NCBI GenBank assembly: GCA_963759175.1 | Contig: CAVWXP010000007.1 | Span: 1 to 64,000, forward strand | DNA length: 64,000 nt | Origin: SZUA-442 sp963759175 | GTDB lineage: Bacteria; Actinomycetota; Acidimicrobiia; Spongiisociales; UBA5794 | Reading direction: 5' to 3' | Shown here: positions 19,156 through 28,815 of the stretch, one piece after another | Layout: each line of letters begins with the position of its first letter | Numbering within the stretch: position 1 is the stretch's first letter | The notes under the pieces: model-generated | What the model saw: the letters and a program-made list of their open reading frames with translations, nothing else | Database searches by the model: none | What the model was told of the DNA's origin: nothing | Translations under genes and position numbers: made by a program

Positions 19156-20181
19156 TCAGGCCAACCTCGCAGCCGTTGCGACCGCAGCGATGGTGGCGGG
19201 GACCGCATCGGGCAGCGCCGCATCACGCGTGGCCGTTGCCGGGTCCTTGAGTCCGTGCCCGGTCACGGTGCACACGACCACACCCTGCGGGAGATCCTCG
19301 CGGTACTTGATGATCCCCGCGACGCCCGCTGCCGACGCCGGCTCGCAGAACACGCCGACCCGTGATGCCAGGAGATCGTAGGCCGCGAGGATCTCGTCGT
19401 CGGTCACGGCCTCGATACGGCCACCCGACGCGTCCCTCGCCTCGAGGGCGCCGTCCCACGAAGCGGGATTGCCGATACGGATGGCGGTGGCGATCGTCTC
19501 GGGATGGTCGAAGACCTCACCGAAGACGATCGGCGCGGCGCCCGCCGCCTGGAAGCCCCACATGACGGGCCGGTCGTCGGCTTCCGTGTATCCGCGCCAA
19601 TATGCGGTGATGTTGCCTGCGTTCCCGACGGGCAGGGAATGCACCGCCGGCGCCTCGCCGAGGGCGTCGATGACCTCGAACGCTGCCGTCTTCTGTGCTT
19701 CGATCCGATACGGGTTGACGGAGTTCACGAGCGCGACGTCGAACTCCTCGGACAGGCGACGCACGATCATGAGGGCATCGTCGAAGTTCCCCTCGATCGG
19801 GACCACGGTTGCACCGTGCACGATCGCCTGTGCGAGCTTGCCCGTGGCGATCTTCCCCGCTGGGAGCACGACGATGCACGCGATGCCGGCACGCGCCGCG
19901 TACGCTGCCGCCGATGCCGACGTATTGCCGGTCGAGGCACAGGCGACCGCACCGGCGCCCTCTTCGACGGCCTTCGACACCGCGAGGGTCATCCCCCGGT
20001 CCTTGAACGATCCCGTGGGGTTCATGCCTTCGAACTTCAACAGCACATCTCGATCGACGATCTCCGACACGGCCGGAGCGGGGATCAGCGGAGTGCCTCC
20101 CTCCAGGAGGGTCACGACGGGCGTTGCAGCCGACACCGGCAGGGCGTCGCGGAACTCCTCGATGACGCCGCGCCAGGTCAC
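19156..20181 (-). CDS. thrC: Threonine synthase
   Basis: The 341-residue PLP enzyme converts O-phosphohomoserine to threonine. The Schiff-base lysine is K60 in EGMNPTGSFKDRGM, and the phosphate-binding glycine loop appears as LPVGNAGNITAYW. The length matches the short bacterial type. Its ATG overlaps the hom stop by four bases (ATGA). No homoserine kinase gene (thrB) is visible nearby. Confidence 0.96.
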   Translation of the reverse strand: MTWRGVIEEFRDALPVSAATPVVTLLEGGTPLIPAPAVSEIVDRDVLLKFEGMNPTGSFKDRGMTLAVSKAVEEGAGAVACASTGNTSASAAAYAARAGIACIVVLPAGKIATGKLAQAIVHGATVVPIEGNFDDALMIVRRLSEEFDVALVNSVNPYRIEAQKTAAFEVIDALGEAPAVHSLPVGNAGNITAYWRGYTEADDRPVMWGFQAAGAAPIVFGEVFDHPETIATAIRIGNPASWDGALEARDASGGRIEAVTDDEILAAYDLLASRVGVFCEPASAAGVAGIIKYREDLPQGVVVCTVTGHGLKDPATATRDAALPDAVPATIAAVATAARLA

Positions 20182-21467
20182 TGGTCGTCGCCGAGGACGC
20201 GCACCACCGACGCAACGTCGATCACTTCATCGATGGCCCTGATCCGTGCGACCGCCGCCTCCTGGGCATGTTCGGGGGCGCGGTGGGTGACGATCACGAG
20301 GGCGGCCTCGTTGTCTGCACCCTCCTGCCACACCGAGCGGATCGACACTCCCTCTTCGCCGAAGGCCGCTGCGATCTTCGCGAGGACGCCTGGCTGGTCA
20401 TCCACCAGCAAGCGGACGTACCGGGCAGTGGCGATCTCCGAGAACGGGATGAGGGCGCCGGCGGAGAAGCGAATCGTCGGCGCCACCTGTGCGCCGGCGA
20501 GAATCTCGCGTGAGGCGTCGATGACGTCGCCGAGCACGGCCATGGCGGTCGGCGCACCCCCGGCGCCCGGACCTGCGAACAACAGCGATTCGATCGAAGG
20601 TCCCTCGATGAACACGGCGTTCATCGCTCCACGGATCGATGCGAGGGGATGGTCGTTCGGGATCATCGTGGGGTGGACGCGGGCGCTGATCCCGTGGGGC
20701 AATCGTTCGCACACGGCCACGAGCTTCACCGTGTACCCGAAATCGGCAGCGAACGAGATGTCGATGGCGTCGATGCCGGTGATGCCTTCCGCATACACGT
20801 CGCTTGCGGCGGTCCAGATACCGAACGCGAGGGACGACAGGATCGCCGCTTTGGCCGCAGCGTCCGCGCCCGACACGTCCGCGGTCGGATCAGGCTCGGC
20901 GTATCCGAGCGCCTGGGCCTCTGCGAGCGCATCCCCGTACGATGACCCTGCCTCTGTCATCTGGGTGAGGATGTAGTTCGTCGTGCCATTGACGATGCCC
21001 ACCACACGCTCGATCGTCTCACCGGCCAACGTCTCGGACAGCGGCCGGATGATCGGGATTCCCCCACCGACGGCAGCCTCGAACAGCAGCGGGACGCCGG
21101 CATCCTCGGCCGCGGCTATCAGCTCGGCGCCGCGCGCGGCAATGAGTTCCTTGTTGGCCGTCACGACCGGCTTGCCGAGGGCGATGGCCGCCAGCACCAG
21201 ATCCCCTGCGGGATCCTGACCACCCATCACCTCGACGACGAGGTCGACCGCGGGATCACGCACGACCTCGAACGGGTCGGCCGTGAGCAGGCCGTCGCTG
21301 ACCGGGAAGTCGCGCGGGCGATCGAGGTCCCTGACCCCGATCCTCCGAACGTCGAACGTGAGCCCTGTCTTGGCTGCGATGGCGTCGGATGCACCCACCA
21401 GGCGGCGCACCAGTGCACTCCCGACGGTCCCCGCACCCAACAATCCGATGCCGATGTTTCGTTCCAT
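20178..21467 (-). CDS. hom: Homoserine dehydrogenase
   Basis: The 429-residue NAD(P)-dependent enzyme reduces aspartate semialdehyde to homoserine. The N-terminal Rossmann motif is GLLGAGTVGSALVRRLV (8-24). The catalytic region includes VVTANKELIAARG and GIVNGTTNYILTQM. A C-terminal ACT domain (RLLVDDQPGVLAKIAAAFGE, after about residue 350) suggests threonine feedback control, as in relatives. It is coupled to thrC. Upstream the operon is interrupted by the decayed M23 genes on the other strand. Confidence 0.96.
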   Translation of the reverse strand: MERNIGIGLLGAGTVGSALVRRLVGASDAIAAKTGLTFDVRRIGVRDLDRPRDFPVSDGLLTADPFEVVRDPAVDLVVEVMGGQDPAGDLVLAAIALGKPVVTANKELIAARGAELIAAAEDAGVPLLFEAAVGGGIPIIRPLSETLAGETIERVVGIVNGTTNYILTQMTEAGSSYGDALAEAQALGYAEPDPTADVSGADAAAKAAILSSLAFGIWTAASDVYAEGITGIDAIDISFAADFGYTVKLVAVCERLPHGISARVHPTMIPNDHPLASIRGAMNAVFIEGPSIESLLFAGPGAGGAPTAMAVLGDVIDASREILAGAQVAPTIRFSAGALIPFSEIATARYVRLLVDDQPGVLAKIAAAFGEEGVSIRSVWQEGADNEAALVIVTHRAPEHAQEAAVARIRAIDEVIDVASVVRVLGDDQ

Positions 21468-21573
21468 GTCCGGCGACGATAGCCCCGTGGACCCTCTGGA
21501 TGCTCCGCGGTCGGACTAGTGCCCACGGCCAGATCGCTTCAGTCACACGCCCCCGATGCCGAATCAAGGACGC

Positions 21574-23040
21574 ATGGGGAATCTGTCGACACGCGGGATC
21601 GCTCACTTCGCGATCGCCGTCGCGCTCACCACGGCGATGGCGATGGCACCGGCCATGGCCGACGAGAGGCTCCGACGACCCGCCGGCGAGTGCTGGGGCA
21701 ACCACGACCACGACGAACCCTCCGGTCGATACGCCAGACGAGGCCGCACCTCGAGGAGGAAGCCACACCCAGCGACGAGGCCGATCCGAGGACCGAGGTC
21801 GTCCCCAGCCCGCAGCGCCTGCCGGCACCCTCGGGACCGAAGCCACTGTTCAGGCCCGTCAAGCGGTACGACGTCCTCAAGAAGCTCGTGTTCCCCGTCG
21901 TCGGGGTCGCCAAGTTCCATTCGGGATTCGGGGCGTGTCGTGACAACTGCACGCGCGAGCACCACGGCATCGACATCACCACGTACGGATGGAAGGGCCT
22001 ACCGGTCGTCGCCGCCCACGACGGGACGGTCACGAAGGTCACCTACGACGAGGGGAACCCGGGATGCTCGGTCCGCATTCGGGGAAAGGACCGTTGGGAG
22101 ACCCGCTACTACCACCTCAACAACGACATCCCCGGAACCGACGATATCGGCGCCCCCTGTCCTGCCGCAGGAATCGAAGTCGGCTCCGTGGTATCAGCTG
22201 GGCAGATCATCGGCTACATCGGCGACAGCGGGAACTCCGAACACACCGTCCCTCACCTCCACTTCGAGCTACGGAACCGGTCCGGATACCCCATCGACCC
22301 CTACCGATCGCTGAAGAAGGCGGATCGCGTCAGCTATGAGTGGCTCTCCAGGACCTCCAGGCGGCAACCATCGCGATCTCCGCAGCAGACCCATCCGTCG
22401 GCAAGCAACGTGACCGTGATCCCTTCGGAGCGAGATCCCCTTCATCGGGCATGAGCGAGGAGGACGCGACCCTCCTCGAGAGCCCGGTCATCGCCGTTGA
22501 TCGATGCCGAACCCGGTCCCGCACTCGCCGAGATCGACCGGCTCGGTGCTGACCGGATCATCGTTCTGTACGACGGAGACCACCAGTGGCTCGAGGAACT
22601 CGTACGACCGTTCGCATCGATCGTCTTCCACGGCCCACTGCCGAAGCCCGCCCGTGGACAACGATCCAGCTTCCCGCCGATGCCCAACCGCCGCCCGAGA
22701 TCGAGATGAACATGCCCGACCGGTTCTCGACCGCTGATCGCCGGACAGGGTGGATCGGATTCTCGAAGCGGCACATCGACGCGTATCGAAGGGATTCATC
22801 GCGCGAACACCGATCCTTCGTGCTGACGGCGGATCGGTGGGCGCCGCATCGCATCGGCGTGCGGTCCTGGAGCTCGCCGGGCAAATACGTCAGATCGCAG
22901 ATCTCCTGTGGTGGGCCACCGGCGAAGGATGGGTTGGAACTGCGTCGATCGAGGAGCTCCCGAGCCCGGGAGTTGCCTACGTGCGTGAACGCGGAGCCGA
23001 TACCCACACCCTCACGTATCCTCGGCCAGCTCGCGGAGAT
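21574..23040 (+). pseudogene. Frameshifted M23 peptidase with signal peptide, copy 1
   Basis: The protein can be followed only by changing frame. An ATG at 21574 with AAGGA upstream opens a clean signal peptide (IAHFAIAVALTTAMAMAPAMADE). About 21670 the reading moves to a second frame with a Thr/Pro linker (GATTTTTNPPVDTPDEAAP), and about 21748 to a third. That third frame carries a complete M23/LytM domain to about 22335, with HHGID and VPHLHFEL zinc ligands. Further shifts follow near 22340 and 22495 before a repeat-like tail containing EIDRLGADRIIVLYD. The 3' end is fuzzy. Neighbouring hom and lysA are intact, so decay is more likely than poor sequence, but errors cannot be excluded. Confidence 0.7.
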
Positions 23041-23133
23041 GGAGCCCGTATCCGCTGTGGCGGGAATGACGCCGACCAGACTGAGCGAATCGGATCCTGG
23101 ATCAGGGGTGCCGCTCCGTATATGCTGGATGAC

Positions 23134-24658
23134 ATGGGTTCTGCACGCACGCGACCCGCTCGACAGGTGATGATCGCTGTCTCGTGCACTGACCCTCGTG
23201 GCACGTTTCGTCTTCTCGGCGCCGCGGCCCGTGCCGATGAACCACCATCCAATGACGAGGGACAGACGGCGACGGAGCAGCCGACGACTACCGCCGATGA
23301 CGAGGGCGGCGTTGATCCCGGGACCGAATTGTCCGTCGACCCCGGTACAGGGGCACCGGGACGGGCGAAACCGGTCCATTCGATCCCACGGACCCCGAAC
23401 AGATCCGCCGCGACATCGTGATTCCCGGTCGTCGGGGTCGGCGTCGTATTGGCAGGACTTCGGCGTGTGCCGAGACGGATGCACTCGGCCACACGAGGGC
23501 ACCGACATCATGACCTACGGATGGAAGGGCGTACCGGTCGTCGCCGCCCACGACGGGACCATCGTGTGGGCCCGGATCGGCGGGCCGCTCGCCGGATGCG
23601 CGGTGGTCATCGAAGCGGCCGATGGGTGGTCGACCGTGTACTCGCATCTCAACACGGACCTTCCCGGGACCGACAGCGACCAGTCCCCGTGTTTCGCCCC
23701 CGGGATCGGGATCGGTGCATTCATTCGGGCAGGAACGCTGATCGGCTGGGTGGGCGACGCCGGGAACGCCGAGGAGACCCCACCCCACCTGCACTTCGAG
23801 ATACACCATCCCGAAGGTATCCCAGTGGATCCGTGGGTGTCGTTGGTAGGCGCCAGGCGGATCGATCACCGTTGGGTCGATGCCGCAGACCTCACATCCA
23901 TGGCGCCCTCGATGACGATCAGCCGACGCGCACAACGGTCTACGTGGTGGCGGCGATTGACACTCGTCGAAATCGCCGCACCTCCGACCTCGCGGTCGCC
24001 CTCGACGCCCCACTCGTCGCATACGACCCGACCGAGCCCGCCACCGCAACGGCGGCGATCCTCGACCTCGCGCCCGACCGGATCGTCGTGCTCGCCGACT
24101 CGCCCGATGTGCCATTCCTCGAGGATCTACGCCCGCTCGCGGCGATCGTCGGTGATCGGACGACTGACTCCGCCACCGGAATCCGTCCCGTCCCTCGACG
24201 ACAGCGTGGCAATCGGTGGAGCCGGCGAACCAGCGGAGACCGATGCCGAGGCCGAGGAATCCGCCCGACCCGGTGTGCCCGATGGTTTCGTCGCCGTCGA
24301 CGACCTGCACGTCACGGTCCTTGCCGGGGGAAAGGCCGACAGCCGCTGGACACTCGATGCGCTCGCCGAGGATCACCCGGTCATCATCCTCTCGGGCAAC
24401 CGCCCCGACCCGACGATCGGAACCGACGGCCTCGACCATCCGGGACCCGATGCCAATCGCGACGGCTTGTGGTGGCGAACGGCCGACGGATGGAGGCTCA
24501 CGACAGTCGACGAGCGACCTCCCGAGCGCGACTTCGCCTATCTGGTTCGCAGCGACGTCGACCGGTCGTCACTTGCCTTCCTGTCGAGCCTGGCCCAGGC
24601 GCCACCGATGCCCCTGTGGCACTATCAGCCGACGTCGCGCACGACCAGGTCGCTGTAG
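23134..24658 (+). pseudogene. Frameshifted M23 peptidase, copy 2
   Basis: This is a tandem relative of copy 1 and is also split among frames. From the ATG at 23134 the signal peptide loses its hydrophobic core between about 23190 and 23222, where ALTLVARFVFSA is in another frame, then resumes as AAARADEPPSNDEGQ. More shifts occur at about 23370, 23427 and 23437. An intact M23 domain runs 23438-23905 (HEGTD, PPHLHFEI). The next 250 bases continue in another frame (LAVALDAPLVAYD, LAPDRIVVLADS). The last 480 bases return to the M23 frame and run into the 3' end of lysA. At least six frame changes make a functional product unlikely. Confidence 0.7.
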
Positions 24659-25896
24659 CGCTCACGCTCGACGACGAGCCGATCGGAGCCGTCCATGACG
24701 AACACCACCGGCGGTCGGGGAACCTTGTTGTAGTTCGATCCCATCGAATGTCCATAGGCGCCGGTGACCGGGGTACACACGATGTCGCCGACCGACACGT
24801 CGGACGGGAGGTGGGCATCCTTGACGATGAAGTCCCCGGACTCGCAATGCTTGCCGACGATCCGTACCGGTCGCGGTCGGTCCGCATCGGTTGACCTTGC
24901 GAGGAAGGCCTCGTAGCCGCTGCCGTAGAGCACGGGTCGGGGGTTGTCGGACATACCGCCGTCGACGGCGACATAGGTCCTGGTGTCCGGCACGTCCTTG
25001 ATGGTCCCGACCGAGTAGGCCGTCACGGCAGCGCCGGCGACGATCGCTCGACCCGGCTCCGCCGTGACACGAGCCGTGATACCAGCAGCGACCGCCGTCG
25101 CGGTGACGATGGCCCCCCACTCACGAATCGACGTGGATGGCTCGCCGCTGACGTATGGCACACCCAGGCCGCCCCCGATCGACATCTCGTCCGCATCGAC
25201 CCCCTGCACGAACGGCGCGAGCACGTCCACGGCGTGCGAGAAGGATGCCGTGTCGAACACCTGGCTACCAATGTGGGCATGGACCCCCGCGAACTCCATC
25301 ACCGATGACCGCTTGACCCTGTCGACGGCGGCCAGCGCGTGGCCGGCGGCCATGGGGAACCCGAACTTCGAATCCACGACGCCCGTCGCCAGGTACTCGT
25401 GCGTGTGTGCCTCGATCCCGGGGTTCAGCCGCACGAGGACCCTGACCGGGCGACCGCCTGGGTTGAGCGATTCGATCCGGTCGAGCTCGTCGAACGAGTC
25501 GACCACCAGCCGCCCGATCCCGGCCTCGATCGCCATCTCGATCTCGTTGGCCGACTTGTTGTTGCCGTGCATGACCAGGCGGTGGGCAGGTACGCCAGCC
25601 TCCATCGCCACGAACAGCTCCCCGCCGGTGGCGACATCGATGTCCATCCCTGCGTCATGGGCGATACGCGCCATGGCCTTGCACAGGAAGGCCTTGGATG
25701 CATAGGCCACCCCATCGGGGAAGGCGGTGACCGCTTCGAGGCACCGATCGACGAGGTGTTGCTCGTCGTAGATGAACAACGGCGTGCCGTGTCGAGCGGC
25801 CAGATCCCTGACGCCCACGCCACCGATCGACAGGTCGCCGTCGTCGATGGAGGTCGAGTCGGGCAGCAGGTACCGCGGCACCGGGCCGACCGTCAC
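24625..25896 (-). CDS. lysA: Diaminopimelate decarboxylase
   Basis: The 423-residue PLP enzyme makes lysine from meso-diaminopimelate. I use the GTG at 25896, which overlaps the argS stop (ATGTGA); longer readings have no family sequence. Motifs are GVAYASKAFLCKAMARI (PLP lysine), HAHIGSQVFD, SIGGGLGVPY and CESGDF. The 3' end overlaps the tail of the decayed M23 gene on the other strand by about 30 bases. The argS-lysA pairing is conserved in actinobacteria. Confidence 0.96.
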   Translation of the reverse strand: MTVGPVPRYLLPDSTSIDDGDLSIGGVGVRDLAARHGTPLFIYDEQHLVDRCLEAVTAFPDGVAYASKAFLCKAMARIAHDAGMDIDVATGGELFVAMEAGVPAHRLVMHGNNKSANEIEMAIEAGIGRLVVDSFDELDRIESLNPGGRPVRVLVRLNPGIEAHTHEYLATGVVDSKFGFPMAAGHALAAVDRVKRSSVMEFAGVHAHIGSQVFDTASFSHAVDVLAPFVQGVDADEMSIGGGLGVPYVSGEPSTSIREWGAIVTATAVAAGITARVTAEPGRAIVAGAAVTAYSVGTIKDVPDTRTYVAVDGGMSDNPRPVLYGSGYEAFLARSTDADRPRPVRIVGKHCESGDFIVKDAHLPSDVSVGDIVCTPVTGAYGHSMGSNYNKVPRPPVVFVMDGSDRLVVERERYSDLVVRDVG

Positions 25897-27659
25897 ATCC
25901 GCTCCGGGATGTCGATACCGAGGAGGTCGAGGAGCAGCGTCAGCGTTCGCAGGGTCGTTGCGACGAGCCCGAGCCAGGATGCCTGTCTCTGGGGATCCTC
26001 CTCGCTCAGGATGTGGCACGCTTCGTAGAAGCGGCTGAAGTCCGTCGCCACGTCGTACGCATACTCGGCGATGACGTTGGGACCCCGCAGCTCCGCAGAC
26101 CGCAGGAGGATCTCGGGAAGGCGGATGAGGCGCACCATGAGCGCCCGCTCCTGGTCGACCTCTGGCACGATGACCGGACCGACGGCGAGCGACAGCTCCT
26201 CAGCCCTCCGCAGGATGGACTTGATGCGTACTGCCGAGTACTGGAGGTACGGGCCGGTCTTGCCCTCGAATGCCGAGAAGCGGTCGATGTCGAACACGTA
26301 GTTCGACGTCCGATGATTCGCCAGATCCCCGAACTTCAGCGCCGCGAGCCCCACCTGGCGGGCGATCTCGTCGCGCTCGGCCGGTGGGTAGTCCTCGGCG
26401 ATGTGGGCCGCATCCAACCGTTCACGAGCTGCGTCGGCGACGAGCGCGATGAGGTCCCCCAACCGCAGCACCCCGCCCTCGCGGGTCTTGAAGGGTTTGC
26501 CGTCGGGGCCGTTCACGGTCCCGAATCCGATGTGCTCGAGTCCGACGTCGCCATCGGCGACGCCTCCCCGCCGGGCCGCTCGGAAGACCTGCTCGAAGTG
26601 CAGTCCCTGCCTGGCATCCACCACGTACAGACCGAGGTCCATGGCCATGTCGTCGACCCGCATGGCGATGGTGGCGAGATCGGTCGTCGAATACAGGTAC
26701 GAGCCGTCGGACCGCGTCAGCAGGAGCGGAGGCAGCTCCTTCTTGTCTGAGGGTTGGGCGACGTCGACGATGATCGCCCCGTCGCTCTCCCTGGCAACAC
26801 CCGCGTCGAGGAGGGACGCAACCATCGGTGCGAGGCGATCATGGACGGTCGACTCCCCGTACCAGACGTCGAACTCGACGCCCAGGTCGCGGAAGTCCTT
26901 CCGTTGTTCGGCGACGGAGACGTCGTGGAAGTGCCGCCACAGGGCCAGGTACCCCAGCCGGCCGTTCTGGAGGTCGAATGTGGCCTGCCTGGCACGTTCG
27001 GCGACATCCGGATCGTCGGCGCACCGTTGGGTGATGACCGGATACATCTCCGACAGGTCGTCGAGGGTGACTGGCGGTTCATCCGGGTACGGCCCTGCGT
27101 GGTCGGGATCGAAGTACACCAGGTCCGGTCGGCGGTCCTCGAGTTCGATGATGAGCTGTCCGATGGGCATCCCCCAGTCACCCATGTGGATGTCGCCGAT
27201 GGTGGTGTGCCCGAGGAACCGGAACAACCGCTTGATGGATTCCCCGATCACGGCGGCGCGGAGGTGACCGACGTGGAGTGCCTTCGACATGTTCGGTCCG
27301 CCGTAGTCGACCACGACGGTGAGGGGATCCTCGACATGGGGTACGCCGAGCCGGTCGTCGGCGGCCATGGCGCCGACGACCTCGGCGAGCACCTCGGGCC
27401 GCAGGACGATGTTGATGAATCCTGGACCGGCGATCGAGACCTCGCTCGCGAGATCGTCGATCTCCACGTCCGCGACGACGGCCTCGGCCAGCGCCCGCGG
27501 GTTCCGACCCAGTGCCTTGGCGGCTGCCATCGCTCCGTTGCATTGGAAGTCTGCGAGTTCCGGGCGTTGGGAGATCACCACGTCGCCGGATCCGACATCC
27601 GCGCCGTGGGCCGCGAATGCGGCGGCGAAGCGCCGGGTGAGTCGGGATTGGACGGACAT
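25893..27659 (-). CDS. argS: Arginyl-tRNA synthetase
   Basis: The 588-residue class I synthetase has an N-terminal tRNA D-loop recognition domain at about 1-100. The HIGH-type motif is MSKALHVGHLRAAVIGES. GFGTVNGPDGKPFKTREGG stands in for the KMSKS region, and the DALR anticodon-binding domain is at the C-terminus. It starts with ATG at 27659. A tRNA-Arg gene lies just beyond it in the divergent direction. Confidence 0.96.
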   Translation of the reverse strand: MSVQSRLTRRFAAAFAAHGADVGSGDVVISQRPELADFQCNGAMAAAKALGRNPRALAEAVVADVEIDDLASEVSIAGPGFINIVLRPEVLAEVVGAMAADDRLGVPHVEDPLTVVVDYGGPNMSKALHVGHLRAAVIGESIKRLFRFLGHTTIGDIHMGDWGMPIGQLIIELEDRRPDLVYFDPDHAGPYPDEPPVTLDDLSEMYPVITQRCADDPDVAERARQATFDLQNGRLGYLALWRHFHDVSVAEQRKDFRDLGVEFDVWYGESTVHDRLAPMVASLLDAGVARESDGAIIVDVAQPSDKKELPPLLLTRSDGSYLYSTTDLATIAMRVDDMAMDLGLYVVDARQGLHFEQVFRAARRGGVADGDVGLEHIGFGTVNGPDGKPFKTREGGVLRLGDLIALVADAARERLDAAHIAEDYPPAERDEIARQVGLAALKFGDLANHRTSNYVFDIDRFSAFEGKTGPYLQYSAVRIKSILRRAEELSLAVGPVIVPEVDQERALMVRLIRLPEILLRSAELRGPNVIAEYAYDVATDFSRFYEACHILSEEDPQRQASWLGLVATTLRTLTLLLDLLGIDIPERM

Positions 27660-27731
27660 GGACTCGCTTCCCTCTCGAGTCGGGGATCACCGCCGGCTGG
27701 TGGCGAAAGCGCAAGGTTACAATCTGCGGGC

Positions 27732-27803
<72 letters not shown>

Positions 27804-27854
27804 CGACGGTCGATGCACATCGGCCGTCGTGGTCGTCGTGGACACCGTGCGGAC

Positions 27855-28313
27855 CTACGAATCCGCGAGGGCCTCGGTCACGAGCCGGTGGACGAGGGCA
27901 CCATCGAGGTCCTGCCCGGATTGCATGACGGCGCCGATCACCCGGCCGACAGGCGTGTTCGCATCGGCTCCCAGGTCGGCGATCGTGGCGGCGACCAGGC
28001 TTCGGGTTGCATCCTCGTCGAGCTTCGTCGGCAGGTACCGCGACAGATAGTCGATCTCGAAGGCAAGCGTCGCCGCTTGTGTAGCCCCTGCGCCGCCCAT
28101 CGCTTCGTACTCTGCCCGGGACTTCGTGATCCGCTTGACATAGGTGGTGATCGTCGCCACATAGAGATCGTCGTCGACCTCACCATGGAACCCGGGCGCG
28201 GACTTCGCAGTCGCAACCTCGGCCTGGACGGATCGGATGGCGTTCAGGGTCGCCTTGTCCCTGGCCCTCATCGCCGCCTTCTGGTCGGCTGCCATCTGCT
28301 CTTGGATCGCCAC
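27855..28313 (-). CDS. GatB/YqeY domain protein
   Basis: The 152-residue protein starts at GTG 28313 with AGGAAGGA upstream. The YqeY pattern is clear: helical AIQEQMAADQKAAMRARDKA, then LNAIRSVQAEV, EIDYLSRYLPTKLDEDATR, and a tail domain with DLGADANTPVGRVIGAVM. YqeY proteins resemble the tRNA-binding tail of GatB and are found near tRNA or transcription genes. Their exact role is not settled. The gene stands alone between tRNA-Arg and divergent whiB. Confidence 0.9.
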   Translation of the reverse strand: MAIQEQMAADQKAAMRARDKATLNAIRSVQAEVATAKSAPGFHGEVDDDLYVATITTYVKRITKSRAEYEAMGGAGATQAATLAFEIDYLSRYLPTKLDEDATRSLVAATIADLGADANTPVGRVIGAVMQSGQDLDGALVHRLVTEALADS

Positions 28314-28457
28314 GGGTGGTTCCTTCCTCGAACGACCGGATGCGTGACCCGAAGCCTATCGACTGCATCGAACCGTCGGTGCACCCGGCCGAAACAGCCC
28401 CGTCCGGTATGGCATCGACCGCGTACACTTGGTTTCCTGCACCATTTCAGGAACCGT

Positions 28458-28500
28458 TTGACACCGGTGGGGCTTTGTGAAAAACTTCACGACGCCCCAC
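28458..28500 (+). promoter_or_regulatory. Possible whiB promoter with overlapping palindromes
   Basis: A perfect TTGACA at 28458-28463 is followed 17 bases later by AAAACT, a weak -10 candidate. Two nested inverted repeats cover this segment: GTGAA/TTCAC (28477-28481 and 28486-28490) inside GTGGGGC/GCCCCAC (28467-28473 and 28494-28500). The element could be an operator or an mRNA leader hairpin. It lies 30 bases before the whiB start codon. The promoter call is inference from sequence alone. Confidence 0.4.
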
Positions 28501-28529
28501 ACCCCACATGAACCCCAAGGAGTCCCTTC

Positions 28530-28802
28530 GTGCTCACTGTCACCGATTGGAGAGAGCTCTCAGCCTGCCGTGATTCGGACCCGGACATCTTCTTCCCGGT
28601 CGGCACGACAGGACCGGCAGTGGACATGATCGAACGAGCGACGGCGATCTGCCACGCATGCTCGGTTGCCGAGGAATGCCTGCTGTACGCACTCGAGACG
28701 AACCAGGAAGCTGGCGTCTGGGGCGGCCTGCCCGAGGACGATCGTCGCCGCTACCGCAAGCGATGGCTCGCCGAACGCCGCCGGGCCCGCCAGGCCAGCT
28801 GA
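28530..28802 (+). CDS. WhiB-family iron-sulfur transcription factor
   Basis: The 90-residue protein has the four cluster-binding cysteines of WhiB (C13, C41, C44, C50; spacing CxxC then Cx5C). The turn motif GVWGG follows at 62-66, then a basic C-terminal helix RRRYRKRWLAERRRARQ that contacts DNA. WhiB proteins bind a [4Fe-4S] cluster and partner the sigma factor. They are confined to Actinomycetota and their phages. The start is GTG with AAGGAG eight bases upstream. I cannot assign it to a numbered subclass. Confidence 0.95.
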   Translation: MLTVTDWRELSACRDSDPDIFFPVGTTGPAVDMIERATAICHACSVAEECLLYALETNQEAGVWGGLPEDDRRRYRKRWLAERRRARQAS

Positions 28803-28815
28803 CTCCCCTGATCAG

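Noticed and set aside
22558..23511. Minus-strand frame across the tail of M23 copy 1
   Set aside because: Its composition is Arg/Ser-rich shadow sequence. The plus strand holds recognisable M23-linked segments.
21574..24658. Programmed ribosomal frameshifting as an explanation for the M23 genes
   Set aside because: There are too many shifts, in mixed directions, without slippery heptamers or recurring sites. Decay or error is simpler.
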